From the NCBI RefSeq assembly GCF_963676275.1, contig NZ_OY781091.1:3946775-4010774 (forward strand): a DNA stretch of 64,000 bases, written 5' to 3'. The DNA comes from an uncultured Cohaesibacter sp. GTDB lineage: Bacteria; Pseudomonadota; Alphaproteobacteria; Rhizobiales; Cohaesibacteraceae. Positions 35,318-43,800 of this stretch are shown piece by piece (position 1 is the first letter of the stretch; every line of letters starts with the position of its first letter). The position numbers were made by a program, and so were the translations under genes. The notes beneath the pieces are model-generated. The model ran no database searches. It saw only the letters and a program-made list of their open reading frames with translations, and had not been told where the DNA came from.

Positions 35318-36802
35318 ATGACCGTCAGCATTGATCTGGGGACCATGAAACTGGGCCAACCGGCCCAAATGGATCTGGAAGAGCTGCTGGCAACGCGTCT
35401 TCTGGTGCAGGGAAACTCCGGCTCGGGCAAATCCCATCTGTTGCGCCGCATCCTCGAGCAGAGCGCCAAATGGGTGCAGCAGATCATCATCGACCCAGAG
35501 GGAGACTTCGTCACGTTGGCCGAGAAATATGGCCATGCGGTGGTCGATGCGGTCGGCACCGAGGCTGACCTGACAATGATCGCCGCCCGTGTACGCCAGC
35601 ATCGCATCTCCGCCGTGCTCAATCTGGAAGGGCTGGACGCCGACCGCCAGATGCGCGCCGCCGCCGCCTTTCTCAATGGCCTGTTCGATATCGACCGGCA
35701 ATATTGGTATCCGGCGATTGTCATTGTCGATGAGGCCCAGCTCTTTGCCCCTGCTGCCGGTGGCGAGGTAAGCGAGGAGGCTCGCCGCTCCTCCCTTGGT
35801 GCCATGACAAATCTCATGTGCCGTGGCCGAAAGCGCGGTCTGGCTGGCATCATCGCCACCCAGCGTCTTGCCAAGCTGGCCAAGAACGTGGCCGCCGAAG
35901 CCTCCAACTTCCTGATGGGCCGGACCTTTCTTGATATCGACATGGCCCGCGCCGCCGACCTGCTCGGCCTTGAGCGCCGTCAGGCGGAAACCTTCCGCAA
36001 TCTCGATCGCGGCCAGTTTGTCGCCCTCGGCCCGGCCCTTTATCGCCGCTCGGAAACCGTCACCATTGGCGCAGTGGAAACCTCGGCCCGCTCATCAAGC
36101 CCCAAGCTGGTGCCGCTGCCGGATGTCCAGCGCGACAATATCGACGAATTGCTGTTCAAACCGGGCTCGGACGACGATCCCCGGCCCGCGATGGCCCCGC
36201 CGCCTCCCACCACGGCAGAAATCATGCAGCAGCTAGCCAATCTGAAGCTCGACAGGGACTTTGGCGGCGAGACGGAGCCACAGCTTGACCTCGACCCCGG
36301 CCTCAGCGCCGAGGAACGCGAAGAGATCCTGCACAAGATTCTCACCGATCTGCTGGATGATCCCGATGCCGCCTATCAGCCGGTGTCGGTGCTTTATCAG
36401 GATTTCCAGGTCCGCTGCCGTATCGAGAAAACCCTCAAGATCACACCTGACTTGCAGGAATTCCGCCAGCTTTTGGCCGTCGCCCGGGCGGGCGTTGATG
36501 CCAAGGAAGAAACGCTGGATGAGGATCAGTGGAAACAGGCAGGCATCATTGCCGACCAGTTGCCCGAAGACATGCGCGGCGTCTATCTGCTGCTCGCCAA
36601 GGCTGCCCTTGGCAACAAGCCCTGCCCGACCAATCTGGAACTGGCCACCGCCTACGGCACCCGCTCGCCCTCCCGCGCCCGCTTCCTGCTGACCTATATG
36701 GAAGAGCGCGGCTATCTGGTCTGCGCCAACGACCTGCGCGGCAATCGCATTGTCACGTTAAAGGATCTGGGCGTCCAGACCGAACCGGGCCATCCCGACT
36801 GA
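35318..36802 (+). CDS. HerA-like ATPase (DUF87)
   Basis: 494 residues. A HerA/FtsK-type P-loop (LVQGNSGSGKSHLLRR, Walker A near residue 35), IIIDPEGDFVTLAEKYG, Walker B with VIVDEAQLFAP and the sensor-like RKRGLAGIIATQRLAKL are plain. The C-terminal 200 residues are less conserved, with a helical region and a winged-helix-like end (LELATAYGTRSPSRARFLLTYMEERGYL). Such proteins are hexameric DNA translocases in archaea with NurA nuclease; the role of the stand-alone bacterial type is not settled. It follows the exonuclease fusion by 113 bases on the same strand. Confidence 0.87.
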   Translation: MTVSIDLGTMKLGQPAQMDLEELLATRLLVQGNSGSGKSHLLRRILEQSAKWVQQIIIDPEGDFVTLAEKYGHAVVDAVGTEADLTMIAARVRQHRISAVLNLEGLDADRQMRAAAAFLNGLFDIDRQYWYPAIVIVDEAQLFAPAAGGEVSEEARRSSLGAMTNLMCRGRKRGLAGIIATQRLAKLAKNVAAEASNFLMGRTFLDIDMARAADLLGLERRQAETFRNLDRGQFVALGPALYRRSETVTIGAVETSARSSSPKLVPLPDVQRDNIDELLFKPGSDDDPRPAMAPPPPTTAEIMQQLANLKLDRDFGGETEPQLDLDPGLSAEEREEILHKILTDLLDDPDAAYQPVSVLYQDFQVRCRIEKTLKITPDLQEFRQLLAVARAGVDAKEETLDEDQWKQAGIIADQLPEDMRGVYLLLAKAALGNKPCPTNLELATAYGTRSPSRARFLLTYMEERGYLVCANDLRGNRIVTLKDLGVQTEPGHPD

Positions 36803-36844
36803 ACAGACGATGCCAGCCCGGCAGGTTTCCCCGCCGCGCTGACC

Positions 36845-36864
36845 GGCACCCTTGCGTGCCTTTT
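36845..36864 (+). terminator. Weak terminator-like hairpin after the HerA-like gene
   Basis: A five-base-pair stem GGCAC / GTGCC with a six-base loop is followed by TTTT. It lies 42 bases after the stop. The stem is short, so function is uncertain. Confidence 0.4.
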
Positions 36865-36896
36865 ATCTGCATTCCCAACAGGCTCCTAACATAGCC

Positions 36897-37433
36897 TTAG
36901 CATGGCCTTTTGCCAAACAGGGCCGTATGAAGCTCCTCGCCATCATGGCCTGAAAGCAGCCTCACGCCGGCCTGTTCGACCAAAGCGCGATCTGCCAGGT
37001 CCATTGACTGAGACCGCTCGAAAAGATCGAGAATTTCACAGCATGAATCATCCGCCGCAATGCGGTTTATATTGACGCAGCCACAGGCCGCGCACAAATG
37101 CACCAGCATGATATCGCCACGCCGTTCATTGCCATATTTGTCACGACCATTATGCTTGCATGTCAATCCGACCGGAACCATGCGCGCCCTGCAATCAGAG
37201 GCACGATTACCCGGTTTGGTATCCACATGCAGGGAATGCAGGCAATGGGGACAGTGATTGCGATGCACGGTGCCCATTTCAGAGGTCGGAAAAACCATCT
37301 GCTTGCAATGGGCGCATCGAAATTCCTGCTCACCTACCTGCCATCTTTTGCTTTTATGCTGCTTTTTCTTGCGATTGATATATCTATCGGCGCGGAGCGA
37401 CTTCCGCCCGAAATTGCCTTCGTCGTAAAACAT
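36897..37433 (-). CDS. RNHCP-domain zinc-binding protein
   Basis: 178 residues. The family signature RNHCPHCLHSLHVD (here HRNHCPHCLHSLHVD near residue 58) is preceded by FRCAHCKQMV and followed by DCRARMVPVGLTCKH and a LCAACGCVNINRIAADD block, so several Cys pairs can bind zinc. The N-terminus is rich in Lys and Arg (INRKKKQHKSKRWQ), which suggests nucleic-acid contact. No function is established for RNHCP proteins. It stands alone, converging on the HerA-like gene. Confidence 0.85.
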   Translation of the reverse strand: MFYDEGNFGRKSLRADRYINRKKKQHKSKRWQVGEQEFRCAHCKQMVFPTSEMGTVHRNHCPHCLHSLHVDTKPGNRASDCRARMVPVGLTCKHNGRDKYGNERRGDIMLVHLCAACGCVNINRIAADDSCCEILDLFERSQSMDLADRALVEQAGVRLLSGHDGEELHTALFGKRPC

Positions 37434-37797
37434 GAGGTCTTGCCAAGCATCTTTGAGGAGATGATTGGGCAGAAGAAAATCTCGAAATAAAGGAAAGGGA
37501 GATTCTACCGCCAGCAGGATCGACCAAAGCTGACGCCTGCGCCTTTACAGGGCACAGTCAGCATACAGGACGACCGTTCCGCACAGGCCCTCTTCAGGAG
37601 GCCGATGCGGCGCTGGTTACATTCTCTTTGTTTTGACGATGGGACAAAAACAACCTGTCTATCTGTTCATTTGCCGCCGTGATAACGGCATCTTGCCGCT
37701 AATGCAAGTATTTTACATTCTTCTTTTAACACAACAACCAACTGTTGCAAAAAGAACGCAGCAATATCGCTCCAATCAGCCCCCTGCCTGCTCAGAC
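37434..37797. other. Intergenic region between RNHCP and VOC genes
   Basis: 364 bases upstream of the leftward RNHCP gene and downstream of the VOC gene. Open frames on the plus strand run into the flanking genes and have no family resemblance. It should hold the RNHCP promoter. I see no repeat or hairpin of note. Confidence 0.45.
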
Positions 37798-38193
37798 CTA
37801 TGCGCCTTCAGGGCGATGAAACACAGCTTCGATGTTATATCCGTCCGGATCCAGAATGAAGGCAGCATAATAATCGCGATGATAGTCTGGACGCAGTCCC
37901 GGCTGGCCATTGTCGCGGCCGCCAGCCTTGAGCGCTGCGGCGTGAAAGGCCTGTACTTCCTGTCGACTGGCTGCACTGAAGGCGAAATGCGGCAAGGGCC
38001 GGGATACCTCCCCCTGCACGAGCCAGAATTCACCACCCGGATCGGAGGATTTACGTGCCCCTTCGAGCACGCCGAAGCTGACCGAATGTTTCCTGTCCAG
38101 CACCACTTCATACCCAAGGGGTTTGAGCGCCGCCTGGTAAAAGGAGCGGCTCACCGCGAGATTGGAAACCTTGATATCCAGATGATCGAGCAT
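37798..38193 (-). CDS. VOC-family (glyoxalase/bleomycin resistance-like) protein
   Basis: 131 residues with the paired beta-alpha-beta-beta-beta arrangement of the VOC fold: MLDHLDIKVSNLAVSRSFYQAALKPLGYEV at the start and FILDPDGYNIEAVFH at the end, which carry the likely metal ligands His 4 and a late Glu. Members include glyoxalases, dioxygenases and resistance proteins, so the reaction cannot be named. The ATG at 38193 has an AAGGA site; an upstream in-frame start at 38244 runs into the preceding terminator and is rejected. Confidence 0.88.
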   Translation of the reverse strand: MLDHLDIKVSNLAVSRSFYQAALKPLGYEVVLDRKHSVSFGVLEGARKSSDPGGEFWLVQGEVSRPLPHFAFSAASRQEVQAFHAAALKAGGRDNGQPGLRPDYHRDYYAAFILDPDGYNIEAVFHRPEGA

Positions 38194-38222
38194 GGCAATT
38201 TTCCTTGATTGCAACTGGATAT

Positions 38223-38255
38223 AAAAAAGGGGCTGACCCTGCAAAGATCAACCCC
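38223..38255 (-). terminator. Rho-independent terminator after mnmA
   Basis: Read leftward, GGGGTTGATC and GGTCAGCCCC form an interrupted stem of about eight pairs followed by TTTTTT (38223-38228). It lies 55 bases after the mnmA stop and separates it from the VOC gene. Confidence 0.8.
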
Positions 38256-38309
38256 TCATTCAATCAAGCACGCAGCCATTATGCCGCACCCAAGGCGTCC
38301 AGTCCACGA

Positions 38310-39488
38310 CTATTCCGCAGCCGACACACTGATGGTCTCAGGGATCGCCAGTTCGGTGACAGTGCGGTCAATCCAGCCGCCGCCCCAAAGCTGGGCTTCC
38401 TTGGCAAGACCTTCATAAAAAACGCAGGCCTGCCCCGGCGCAACACCCTCTTCGCCATCGAGCAGTTCCACCTCGAACTCCCCATTGGGCAGCGCAAACA
38501 GCAAGGCTTCTTTTGGCGGTCTGGTCGAACGCACCTTGGCATAGATCTCCAGCCCGCCTTCAGGGAATTCCGCAAGGGTCTGTGGCCCGAGCCAGTTGAC
38601 ATCGCGCAGCTTCAGCCGGCGCGTTACCAGCGCCTCGCGAGGGCCAACCAGCACATGCTTGTGTTCCGGATCGAGTTTGACCACATAGAGCGGCCCGCCA
38701 CCATAGGAAACACCAAGGCCGCGGCGCTGTCCGACCGTGTAATGAATGATCCCCTTGTGATCACCCAGCACCGTGCCATCAATATGCACGATCTTGCCCG
38801 GCTCGGCAGCGCCCGGATGCAGCCGCTCGATAATGTCGGTATATTTGCCCGTTGGCACGAAGCAGATGTCCTGACTGTCCTTTTTGTCGGCAACCACCAG
38901 CCCCAATTCGTGCGCTAGCTGACGCGCTTCCGGCTTGGACATGCCACCCAGCGGAAAGCGCAGGAAATCAATCTGATCCTGCGTTGTGGCAAACAGAAAA
39001 TAGGTCTGGTCGCGATCCTCGTCAGAGGGGCGAAACAGCACCCGGCGATTGCCCACCATCTTGGACGAAATATAGTGGCCCGTAGCCATGCAGTCGGCCC
39101 CGAATTCCTTGGCCGCTTCCAGCAAATCCTCAAACTTGACCGTCTGGTTGCAGGTCACGCAAGGCACCGGCGTCTCCCCGGCCAGATAGCTTTCGGCGAA
39201 ACGGTCAATCACCGCTTCCTTGAAGCGGCTCTCATAATCGAGCACATAATGGGGAATCCCCAGATGCTCGGCCACCCGGCGCGCATCCTGAATATCGGTA
39301 CCCGCGCAGCATGCTCCGACCCGGTGCATCGCCTTGCCATGATCATATAGCTGCATGGTCACGCCGATGACATCATAGCCCTGATGTTTCAAGAGCGCTG
39401 CGGTGACTGACGAGTCTACGCCGCCAGACATGGCAACAACAACACGGGTGTCTTCGGGGCGACCAGGCAAATCGAGACTGTTCAGCAT
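38310..39488 (-). CDS. mnmA: tRNA-specific 2-thiouridylase MnmA
   Basis: 392 residues. The PP-loop ATP site [18 protein letters not shown] is near residue 17, the first catalytic Cys lies in [14 protein letters not shown] and the second in [14 protein letters not shown], and the C-terminal beta-barrel closes with [17 protein letters not shown]. The enzyme adds sulfur to U34 of tRNAs for Lys, Glu and Gln. The ATG at 39488 is preferred; a TTG at 39521 would add 11 residues. Confidence 0.96.
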   Translation of the reverse strand: MLNSLDLPGRPEDTRVVVAMSGGVDSSVTAALLKHQGYDVIGVTMQLYDHGKAMHRVGACCAGTDIQDARRVAEHLGIPHYVLDYESRFKEAVIDRFAESYLAGETPVPCVTCNQTVKFEDLLEAAKEFGADCMATGHYISSKMVGNRRVLFRPSDEDRDQTYFLFATTQDQIDFLRFPLGGMSKPEARQLAHELGLVVADKKDSQDICFVPTGKYTDIIERLHPGAAEPGKIVHIDGTVLGDHKGIIHYTVGQRRGLGVSYGGGPLYVVKLDPEHKHVLVGPREALVTRRLKLRDVNWLGPQTLAEFPEGGLEIYAKVRSTRPPKEALLFALPNGEFEVELLDGEEGVAPGQACVFYEGLAKEAQLWGGGWIDRTVTELAIPETISVSAAE

Positions 39489-39794
39489 CAATCGATCTTT
39501 CTCTTTTCCATTCGGCAGCAAGCTCTGGTCCTGCTTGTTGAGCCACCGACACTAGTTTTAGCCCTTATATAGCGTCTTTTGGTCTGTTGAAAAGCATAAT
39601 CTGGAAAAGACTGCATGCACCACCCGGCATTTTTTGCCATCGCGCGGCAAATATTGACCCCACACAATCTGCTTCACGGGTCTTTCGCCAACAAGAACAC
39701 GCAGAAATCAGCCACTTCCCTCAAGTTATAGATCAGAAACAATTTGGCACATTTCTTGAATACGTAATTCCGACAGTGTGTAATGAGGTTGGTA
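39489..39794. other. Divergent intergenic region between mnmA and fliK
   Basis: About 306 bases that must hold the mnmA promoter leftward and the fliK-flgD promoter rightward. The only signal I can name is a sigma-54-like element at 39744-39759, listed separately. No gene is apparent. Confidence 0.5.
39745..39759 (+). promoter_or_regulatory. Possible sigma-54 promoter for fliK-flgD
   Basis: TGGCACATTTCTTGA keeps the -24 GG and the TGGCAC block; the -12 element reads TTGA instead of TTGC, with the correct ten-base spacing. It lies about 35 bases before the fliK start. FlbD, the sigma-54 activator of class III flagellar genes, is encoded in this window at 47999. Confidence 0.42.
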
Positions 39795-42212
39795 ATGGCT
39801 GCCCAATATTCTTCAATTATGAACATGATTCCCGCTTCAAACGCCAAAGCTGCGTTCGGCGCGCAAAGCCAAGTTGAGGGCAAAACACGGAATGGGACAG
39901 CCTCCAATGAAGGCCGTTCCTCCTTTGAAAGCCAGCTGAAAGCCGAAACGGCCAGACAGCAAGCCACCTCGTCCCAGACCAACAGGCAGGAAAGAAGCAG
40001 CCAGCCCGCAAAAGCACAGTCAGAGAGTGATATTGCCAGCGCGGAGGAATTGCCCCGCGAAGCCGAAACCGCGCAAGCCTCCCTTTCTGATGCCGATAGC
40101 GTCTCCGACAATAGTGAACTGGAAGAACAGTCAGCCGCAAGCGAGCAGGAAGAGGCTGCAGACACCAATGGTGATGACAGCCTTCTTGCGGTGGCAGGCT
40201 TCGCAATGGAGCCCGCAGCGCCTCAAAGGCCATCCAACAGCAACACACCACCCCAGCCAGAGATTTCCATCACTGGCCCCGCAACAAATGGTTCCGGCCA
40301 ACAAGCCGCACAGCCGCTGACCGATCAGATCCCGGGGCAACAGACTGCAGAAGCCGTTGCAGGCGGTCAGGCGCAGCCAGCAGGTGACGCAGCAGCTCCG
40401 GCAAGCCCGTCTCAAGCCGCAGGAGTGGCGACTGCCGCAAATGTGCCTCCATCGACCGAGCCAACCGCACTTCCGGCTGGCGCAAATGGCGCAGGTTCGG
40501 CTGAGGCCAGCTTGTCAGCCAATATGGCGTCAAAGAGCGAAGGCATAGCTGCGTCCAGCCAGCCATCAGCCCCGGCAGCTTTGCCCCAGCCCCCGACAGG
40601 GACCGAGGCAGCGACAAACAGCGCCAGCAACGGGGCAATTGATGCCGCGCTCCGGGATCTTGCCGCCAATGGCAACACCCCACCGGCAACCAATAACAAT
40701 AGCGTTAACGCCCAGCAATCGCCAACGCCCCCTGTGACAGCATCCGCAACACAGATAGCCAGTGCGCTTGACGCCACTGTCAGCGTCACCGCAACGACAG
40801 TGACACAGAGCCCGACAGATCAGGCGAGCGTGCAAACTGTGGCCAATGGACAAGGCGGCAACGCGGCTCTCGATGCGCAAATCGCCACCGAGGGCGATGG
40901 AGCAAGTCAGGCAAGCAAATCAGCGGCTGCCGCACAGACGGCCAATAGTGCCAATGCAGGCGCCAACGCTACCGCGCCATCCCTTGACAAGCAACCGGAC
41001 CCAGCCTTGGGGCAAAAGGCCCCCGTGCCATCAGATGCCGTCCAGACCGCGCCCCTTGATACTGCAGCAGCCGCAAAGACCGCAGCACAGAATGTGACCA
41101 CCCCTGCCCAACCGGCAGCGGCTGCGCAACCGGCATCTGCGACCACAACTGATGTTGCCGCCGAGAATGCTGACAACCTGATGGCCAACAAGCTGACCGA
41201 ACAGCAGACAGCCGCGAGGGTTGAAAATAGCGACGCGAAAGCTCAGGCCGCAACCGATGCTGCGGTTGCCAGTGCTGCGGCCAAGGCCGCCAGCTCGGCT
41301 TCTGACGCCGACAAGACCGCCCGTACTGCCGACGCGACCAGCGCGCAGCAAACACAGATGGCCGCAACCTCCGAGGCTGGCATTCAGGTCAGCAAGATAC
41401 AGGGCCGCACCGACGCAAATGCACAGACCGGCAGCAATGCCAATGCGGCAGCCGCCACAAACCAGCAGTCTGCCAACGCCACCAATGCGGCCAACAGCGA
41501 CAATCAGTCGGGCAACCAGCAGAATAATGGTTCCGCAGCAGAGGCAGGCGCTGCCAAGGCCGAAGAAAACCGGAATGCTGCCCGCAATGCGCCAAAGGGT
41601 GATGCCTTCTCAAAGATGATGGCAGAGGTTGACACCAAGGCCATTCTGGGCTCCAGCAGCGCCACGACAGGCCTTGCCGCCTCTTCGCAAGCCACCACCA
41701 GTACCACGGTGACCCTGACCGGGGTCAATGGCATGGCCACAACGGGGCAGAACGCCCATCAGATCAGCCTTGCCAATTCCAATGCAATTGCAGCGGAAAT
41801 CTCCAAATTTGCAAAGAAAGGCGAAACCCGCCTCGAAATCCGTCTTGATCCGGCAGACCTGGGCAAAATCGATGTGCGCATGACAATCGGCTCGGATGGC
41901 CATACCCGCGCCCATCTCTATGTCGAACGGGCCGATACGCTGGACATGCTCACCCGTGACCAGCGCTTCCTTGAGCGCAGCCTGCAACAGAGCGGCGTCA
42001 ATCTTCAGGATCAGGGGCTGGAATATTCCCTGATGGATCAGGGCAATCAGGGCTGGCAAATGGCCGGGCAGGATCAATCCGCCCAAGAACAGAACTATTC
42101 ATCCAACGACACCTCAGCCGAGCAAGAGGCTGAAACCACTGCCCCAGCAGTTCAGGAAGCCCGATATGCCTCACGCTATGTGGCATCGAATGGCTTGAAT
42201 TTGGTAATCTGA
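39795..42212 (+). CDS. fliK: Flagellar hook-length control protein FliK
   Basis: About 805 residues, long for a FliK. Most of it (residues about 15-650) is low-complexity, rich in Ala, Gln, Thr, Asn and Ser, as expected for the secreted ruler part. The C-terminal Flg_hook domain is clear near 670-750: KKGETRLEIRLDPADLGKIDV, then DMLTRDQRFLERSLQQSGV. FliK measures hook length and switches the export gate from hook to filament substrates. The ATG at 39795 was chosen because GAGG lies seven bases upstream; the ATG at 39783 is also open. flgD follows after 22 bases. Confidence 0.9.
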   Translation: MAAQYSSIMNMIPASNAKAAFGAQSQVEGKTRNGTASNEGRSSFESQLKAETARQQATSSQTNRQERSSQPAKAQSESDIASAEELPREAETAQASLSDADSVSDNSELEEQSAASEQEEAADTNGDDSLLAVAGFAMEPAAPQRPSNSNTPPQPEISITGPATNGSGQQAAQPLTDQIPGQQTAEAVAGGQAQPAGDAAAPASPSQAAGVATAANVPPSTEPTALPAGANGAGSAEASLSANMASKSEGIAASSQPSAPAALPQPPTGTEAATNSASNGAIDAALRDLAANGNTPPATNNNSVNAQQSPTPPVTASATQIASALDATVSVTATTVTQSPTDQASVQTVANGQGGNAALDAQIATEGDGASQASKSAAAAQTANSANAGANATAPSLDKQPDPALGQKAPVPSDAVQTAPLDTAAAAKTAAQNVTTPAQPAAAAQPASATTTDVAAENADNLMANKLTEQQTAARVENSDAKAQAATDAAVASAAAKAASSASDADKTARTADATSAQQTQMAATSEAGIQVSKIQGRTDANAQTGSNANAAAATNQQSANATNAANSDNQSGNQQNNGSAAEAGAAKAEENRNAARNAPKGDAFSKMMAEVDTKAILGSSSATTGLAASSQATTSTTVTLTGVNGMATTGQNAHQISLANSNAIAAEISKFAKKGETRLEIRLDPADLGKIDVRMTIGSDGHTRAHLYVERADTLDMLTRDQRFLERSLQQSGVNLQDQGLEYSLMDQGNQGWQMAGQDQSAQEQNYSSNDTSAEQEAETTAPAVQEARYASRYVASNGLNLVI

Positions 42213-42234
42213 TCCCCTTTTTGGAGACACGACG

Positions 42235-42903
42235 ATGACCTCTATTGGATCCATCGCCTCACAAGCAGTGACAAGTTCGTCATCAGACAATAACAGTCTC
42301 ATGCAGAATTATGAGACCTTTCTGACTGTGCTGACCACACAGATTCAGCATCAGGATCCCATGGATCCCATGGATTCAAGCCAGTTCACCCAACAGCTTG
42401 TGCAATTCTCCAGCGTGGAACAGCAGATCAAGTCCAACGAGCAGCTGGAAAATCTGGCCAGCATGATGACATCATCCAACGCACTGGGTGTGCTCAATTT
42501 CGTTGGCACCACCGTCAAGGTGGATGGCGCCCAGAGCTATCTCAATGATTATGGCTCCACGTCCTACAGCTTCACCGCCGATGCAGACGGCACCGCCAAT
42601 ATCAGCATTCGCAATTCCGATGGTGAAGTGGTTTATAATGCGAGCAACGTCTCGATTTCCGATGGCGAACAGACCTTCACCTGGAGTGGCACTGACAATT
42701 CGGGCAATCGCATGCCCAAGGGCACCTACAGGATCACGTTTGATGCAGAAACGGCCAGCGGCAACGAAGTGAATATCGAAACCGACACGGTCGGCATCGT
42801 GACCGACGTTGATCTGTCCTCCAGCGTGCCAATGCTGACCGTCAATGGCCAGACCATTCAGACCTCGCAGATCAAATCTGTCGGAATTGATACCAGTTCC
42901 TGA
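42235..42903 (+). CDS. flgD: Flagellar hook-capping protein FlgD
   Basis: 222 residues. The N-terminal FlgD region (NYETFLTVLTTQIQHQDPMDPMDSSQFTQQLVQFSSVEQQ pattern, residues about 25-65) and the later beta-rich part with FTWSGTDNSGNRMPKGTYRI define the family. FlgD caps the growing hook and is exported through the flagellar type III system. It is cotranscribed with fliK. A GGAG site precedes the ATG by eight bases. Confidence 0.95.
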   Translation: MTSIGSIASQAVTSSSSDNNSLMQNYETFLTVLTTQIQHQDPMDPMDSSQFTQQLVQFSSVEQQIKSNEQLENLASMMTSSNALGVLNFVGTTVKVDGAQSYLNDYGSTSYSFTADADGTANISIRNSDGEVVYNASNVSISDGEQTFTWSGTDNSGNRMPKGTYRITFDAETASGNEVNIETDTVGIVTDVDLSSSVPMLTVNGQTIQTSQIKSVGIDTSS

Positions 42904-43172
42904 ATTTTTTGAAATATCGGATCAGCGCATTTGCAACCTTGACCGATTGCAAACTGCATCAAACACGCCCCGCTATCCCCCTCGTTAACCATATTGCAAT
43001 GCTCTCGGCTTTTCGGAGAAATCCCGAAAGGCCAGAGCAGGTCTGTCTTTTTGCGAAGATTGCTTCATATTGATAAAAACTATTACTAAAATCTATCCAG
43101 TGGTTTAGCTCTTTTTTAAAGGCATTGCCTTATTCTCAACTGTGATGAGGTCAGGTTGAGTGTGAGAGTACA

Positions 43173-43445
43173 ATGACCGATCAAATACGTGCTAGAGTAA
43201 AATATGTCATCGGCCCCGATGGGAGTCCCTTGACAGTGGCTGATCTTCCTCCTGCCAATACCAGGCGTTGGGTTATCAGGCGCAAAGCCGAAGTTGTTGC
43301 TGCCGTTCGCGGTGGCCTGCTAAGTCTCGAAGAGGCTTGCCAGAAATACACTTTGACGGTTGAGGAATTCCTCAGTTGGCAGAGTTCCATCGATCAGCAT
43401 GGACTGGCAGGTTTGAGAGCAACGCGGGTTCAACAATATCGCTAG
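43173..43445 (+). CDS. sciP: SciP, DUF1153 helix-turn-helix inhibitor of CtrA
   Basis: 90 residues, all of it the DUF1153 domain: KYVIGPDGSPLTVADLPPANTRRWVIRRKAEVVAAV pattern followed by a helix-turn-helix (LLSLEEACQKYTLTVEEFLSWQ). In Caulobacter SciP binds DNA with CtrA and stops CtrA from recruiting RNA polymerase at many promoters, including flagellar ones. It sits 355 bases upstream of fliF, whose promoter bears two CtrA boxes, and is followed by its own terminator. Confidence 0.95.
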   Translation: MTDQIRARVKYVIGPDGSPLTVADLPPANTRRWVIRRKAEVVAAVRGGLLSLEEACQKYTLTVEEFLSWQSSIDQHGLAGLRATRVQQYR

Positions 43446-43483
43446 ACATTTGCAGCGAGGATTTCCTCTCTGCAGAGATTGAG

Positions 43484-43515
43484 AAAAGGTCGAGGGCTGC
43501 CCTCGACCTTTTTTC
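43484..43515 (+). terminator. Rho-independent terminator after sciP
   Basis: A 13-base-pair perfect stem (AAAAGGTCGAGGG / CCCTCGACCTTTT) with a CTG loop runs into a T-rich tail. It isolates sciP from the fliF operon. The A/T ends could let it work on both strands. Confidence 0.92.
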
Positions 43516-43700
43516 TTGGCCTCGGCAAATCAGCTCCCGATCTTTGCAAATTGACAAAAATGCCAATAAGCACAATCACATAACCCAACCCCACTTTCAT
43601 TGCTCGACAGACATAAATTCGATCATCCCACAGGAAATTCGAACTTATTTGGACATTTTCTAGGGAAATTTCCATGAAATTACCCTTGCAAAGTGAGCCG

Positions 43701-43715
43701 TTAACCATTCGTTAA
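43701..43715. promoter_or_regulatory. CtrA binding box 1 of the fliF promoter
   Basis: TTAA-CCATTCG-TTAA is a perfect full CtrA site (TTAA-N7-TTAA, with the favoured TTAACCAT half). It lies 86 bases ahead of the fliF start. Confidence 0.85.
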
Positions 43716-43723
43716 CCGAACCC

Positions 43724-43738
43724 TTAACATCTTGTTAA
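43724..43738. promoter_or_regulatory. CtrA binding box 2 of the fliF promoter
   Basis: TTAA-CATCTTG-TTAA is a second full site, eight bases after the first. Two adjacent boxes allow cooperative binding of phosphorylated CtrA at the class II fliF operon. Confidence 0.83.
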
Positions 43739-43745
43739 CCATCTC

Positions 43746-43764
43746 CTAGGAAAATATTGCCTAG
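43746..43764. promoter_or_regulatory. CTAGG-N9-CCTAG palindrome upstream of fliF
   Basis: CTAGGAAAATATTGCCTAG is an inverted repeat of five bases spaced by nine AT-rich bases. The same arrangement occurs at 54856-54874 between fliI and ctrA, and a half site CTAGGGAAATTTCC lies at 43660-43673. It is eight bases after the second CtrA box. The binding protein is unknown. Confidence 0.6.
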
Positions 43765-43800
43765 TGATTTGCTCAAGGCTCGAAACGACAAGGTAATGGT

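Noticed and set aside
33009-36802. A phage-defence island (HerA plus nuclease)
   Set aside because: The genes have housekeeping-like codon use, no mobile elements nearby, and the exonuclease is joined to a sensor and a symporter cluster, so defence is not the simplest reading.
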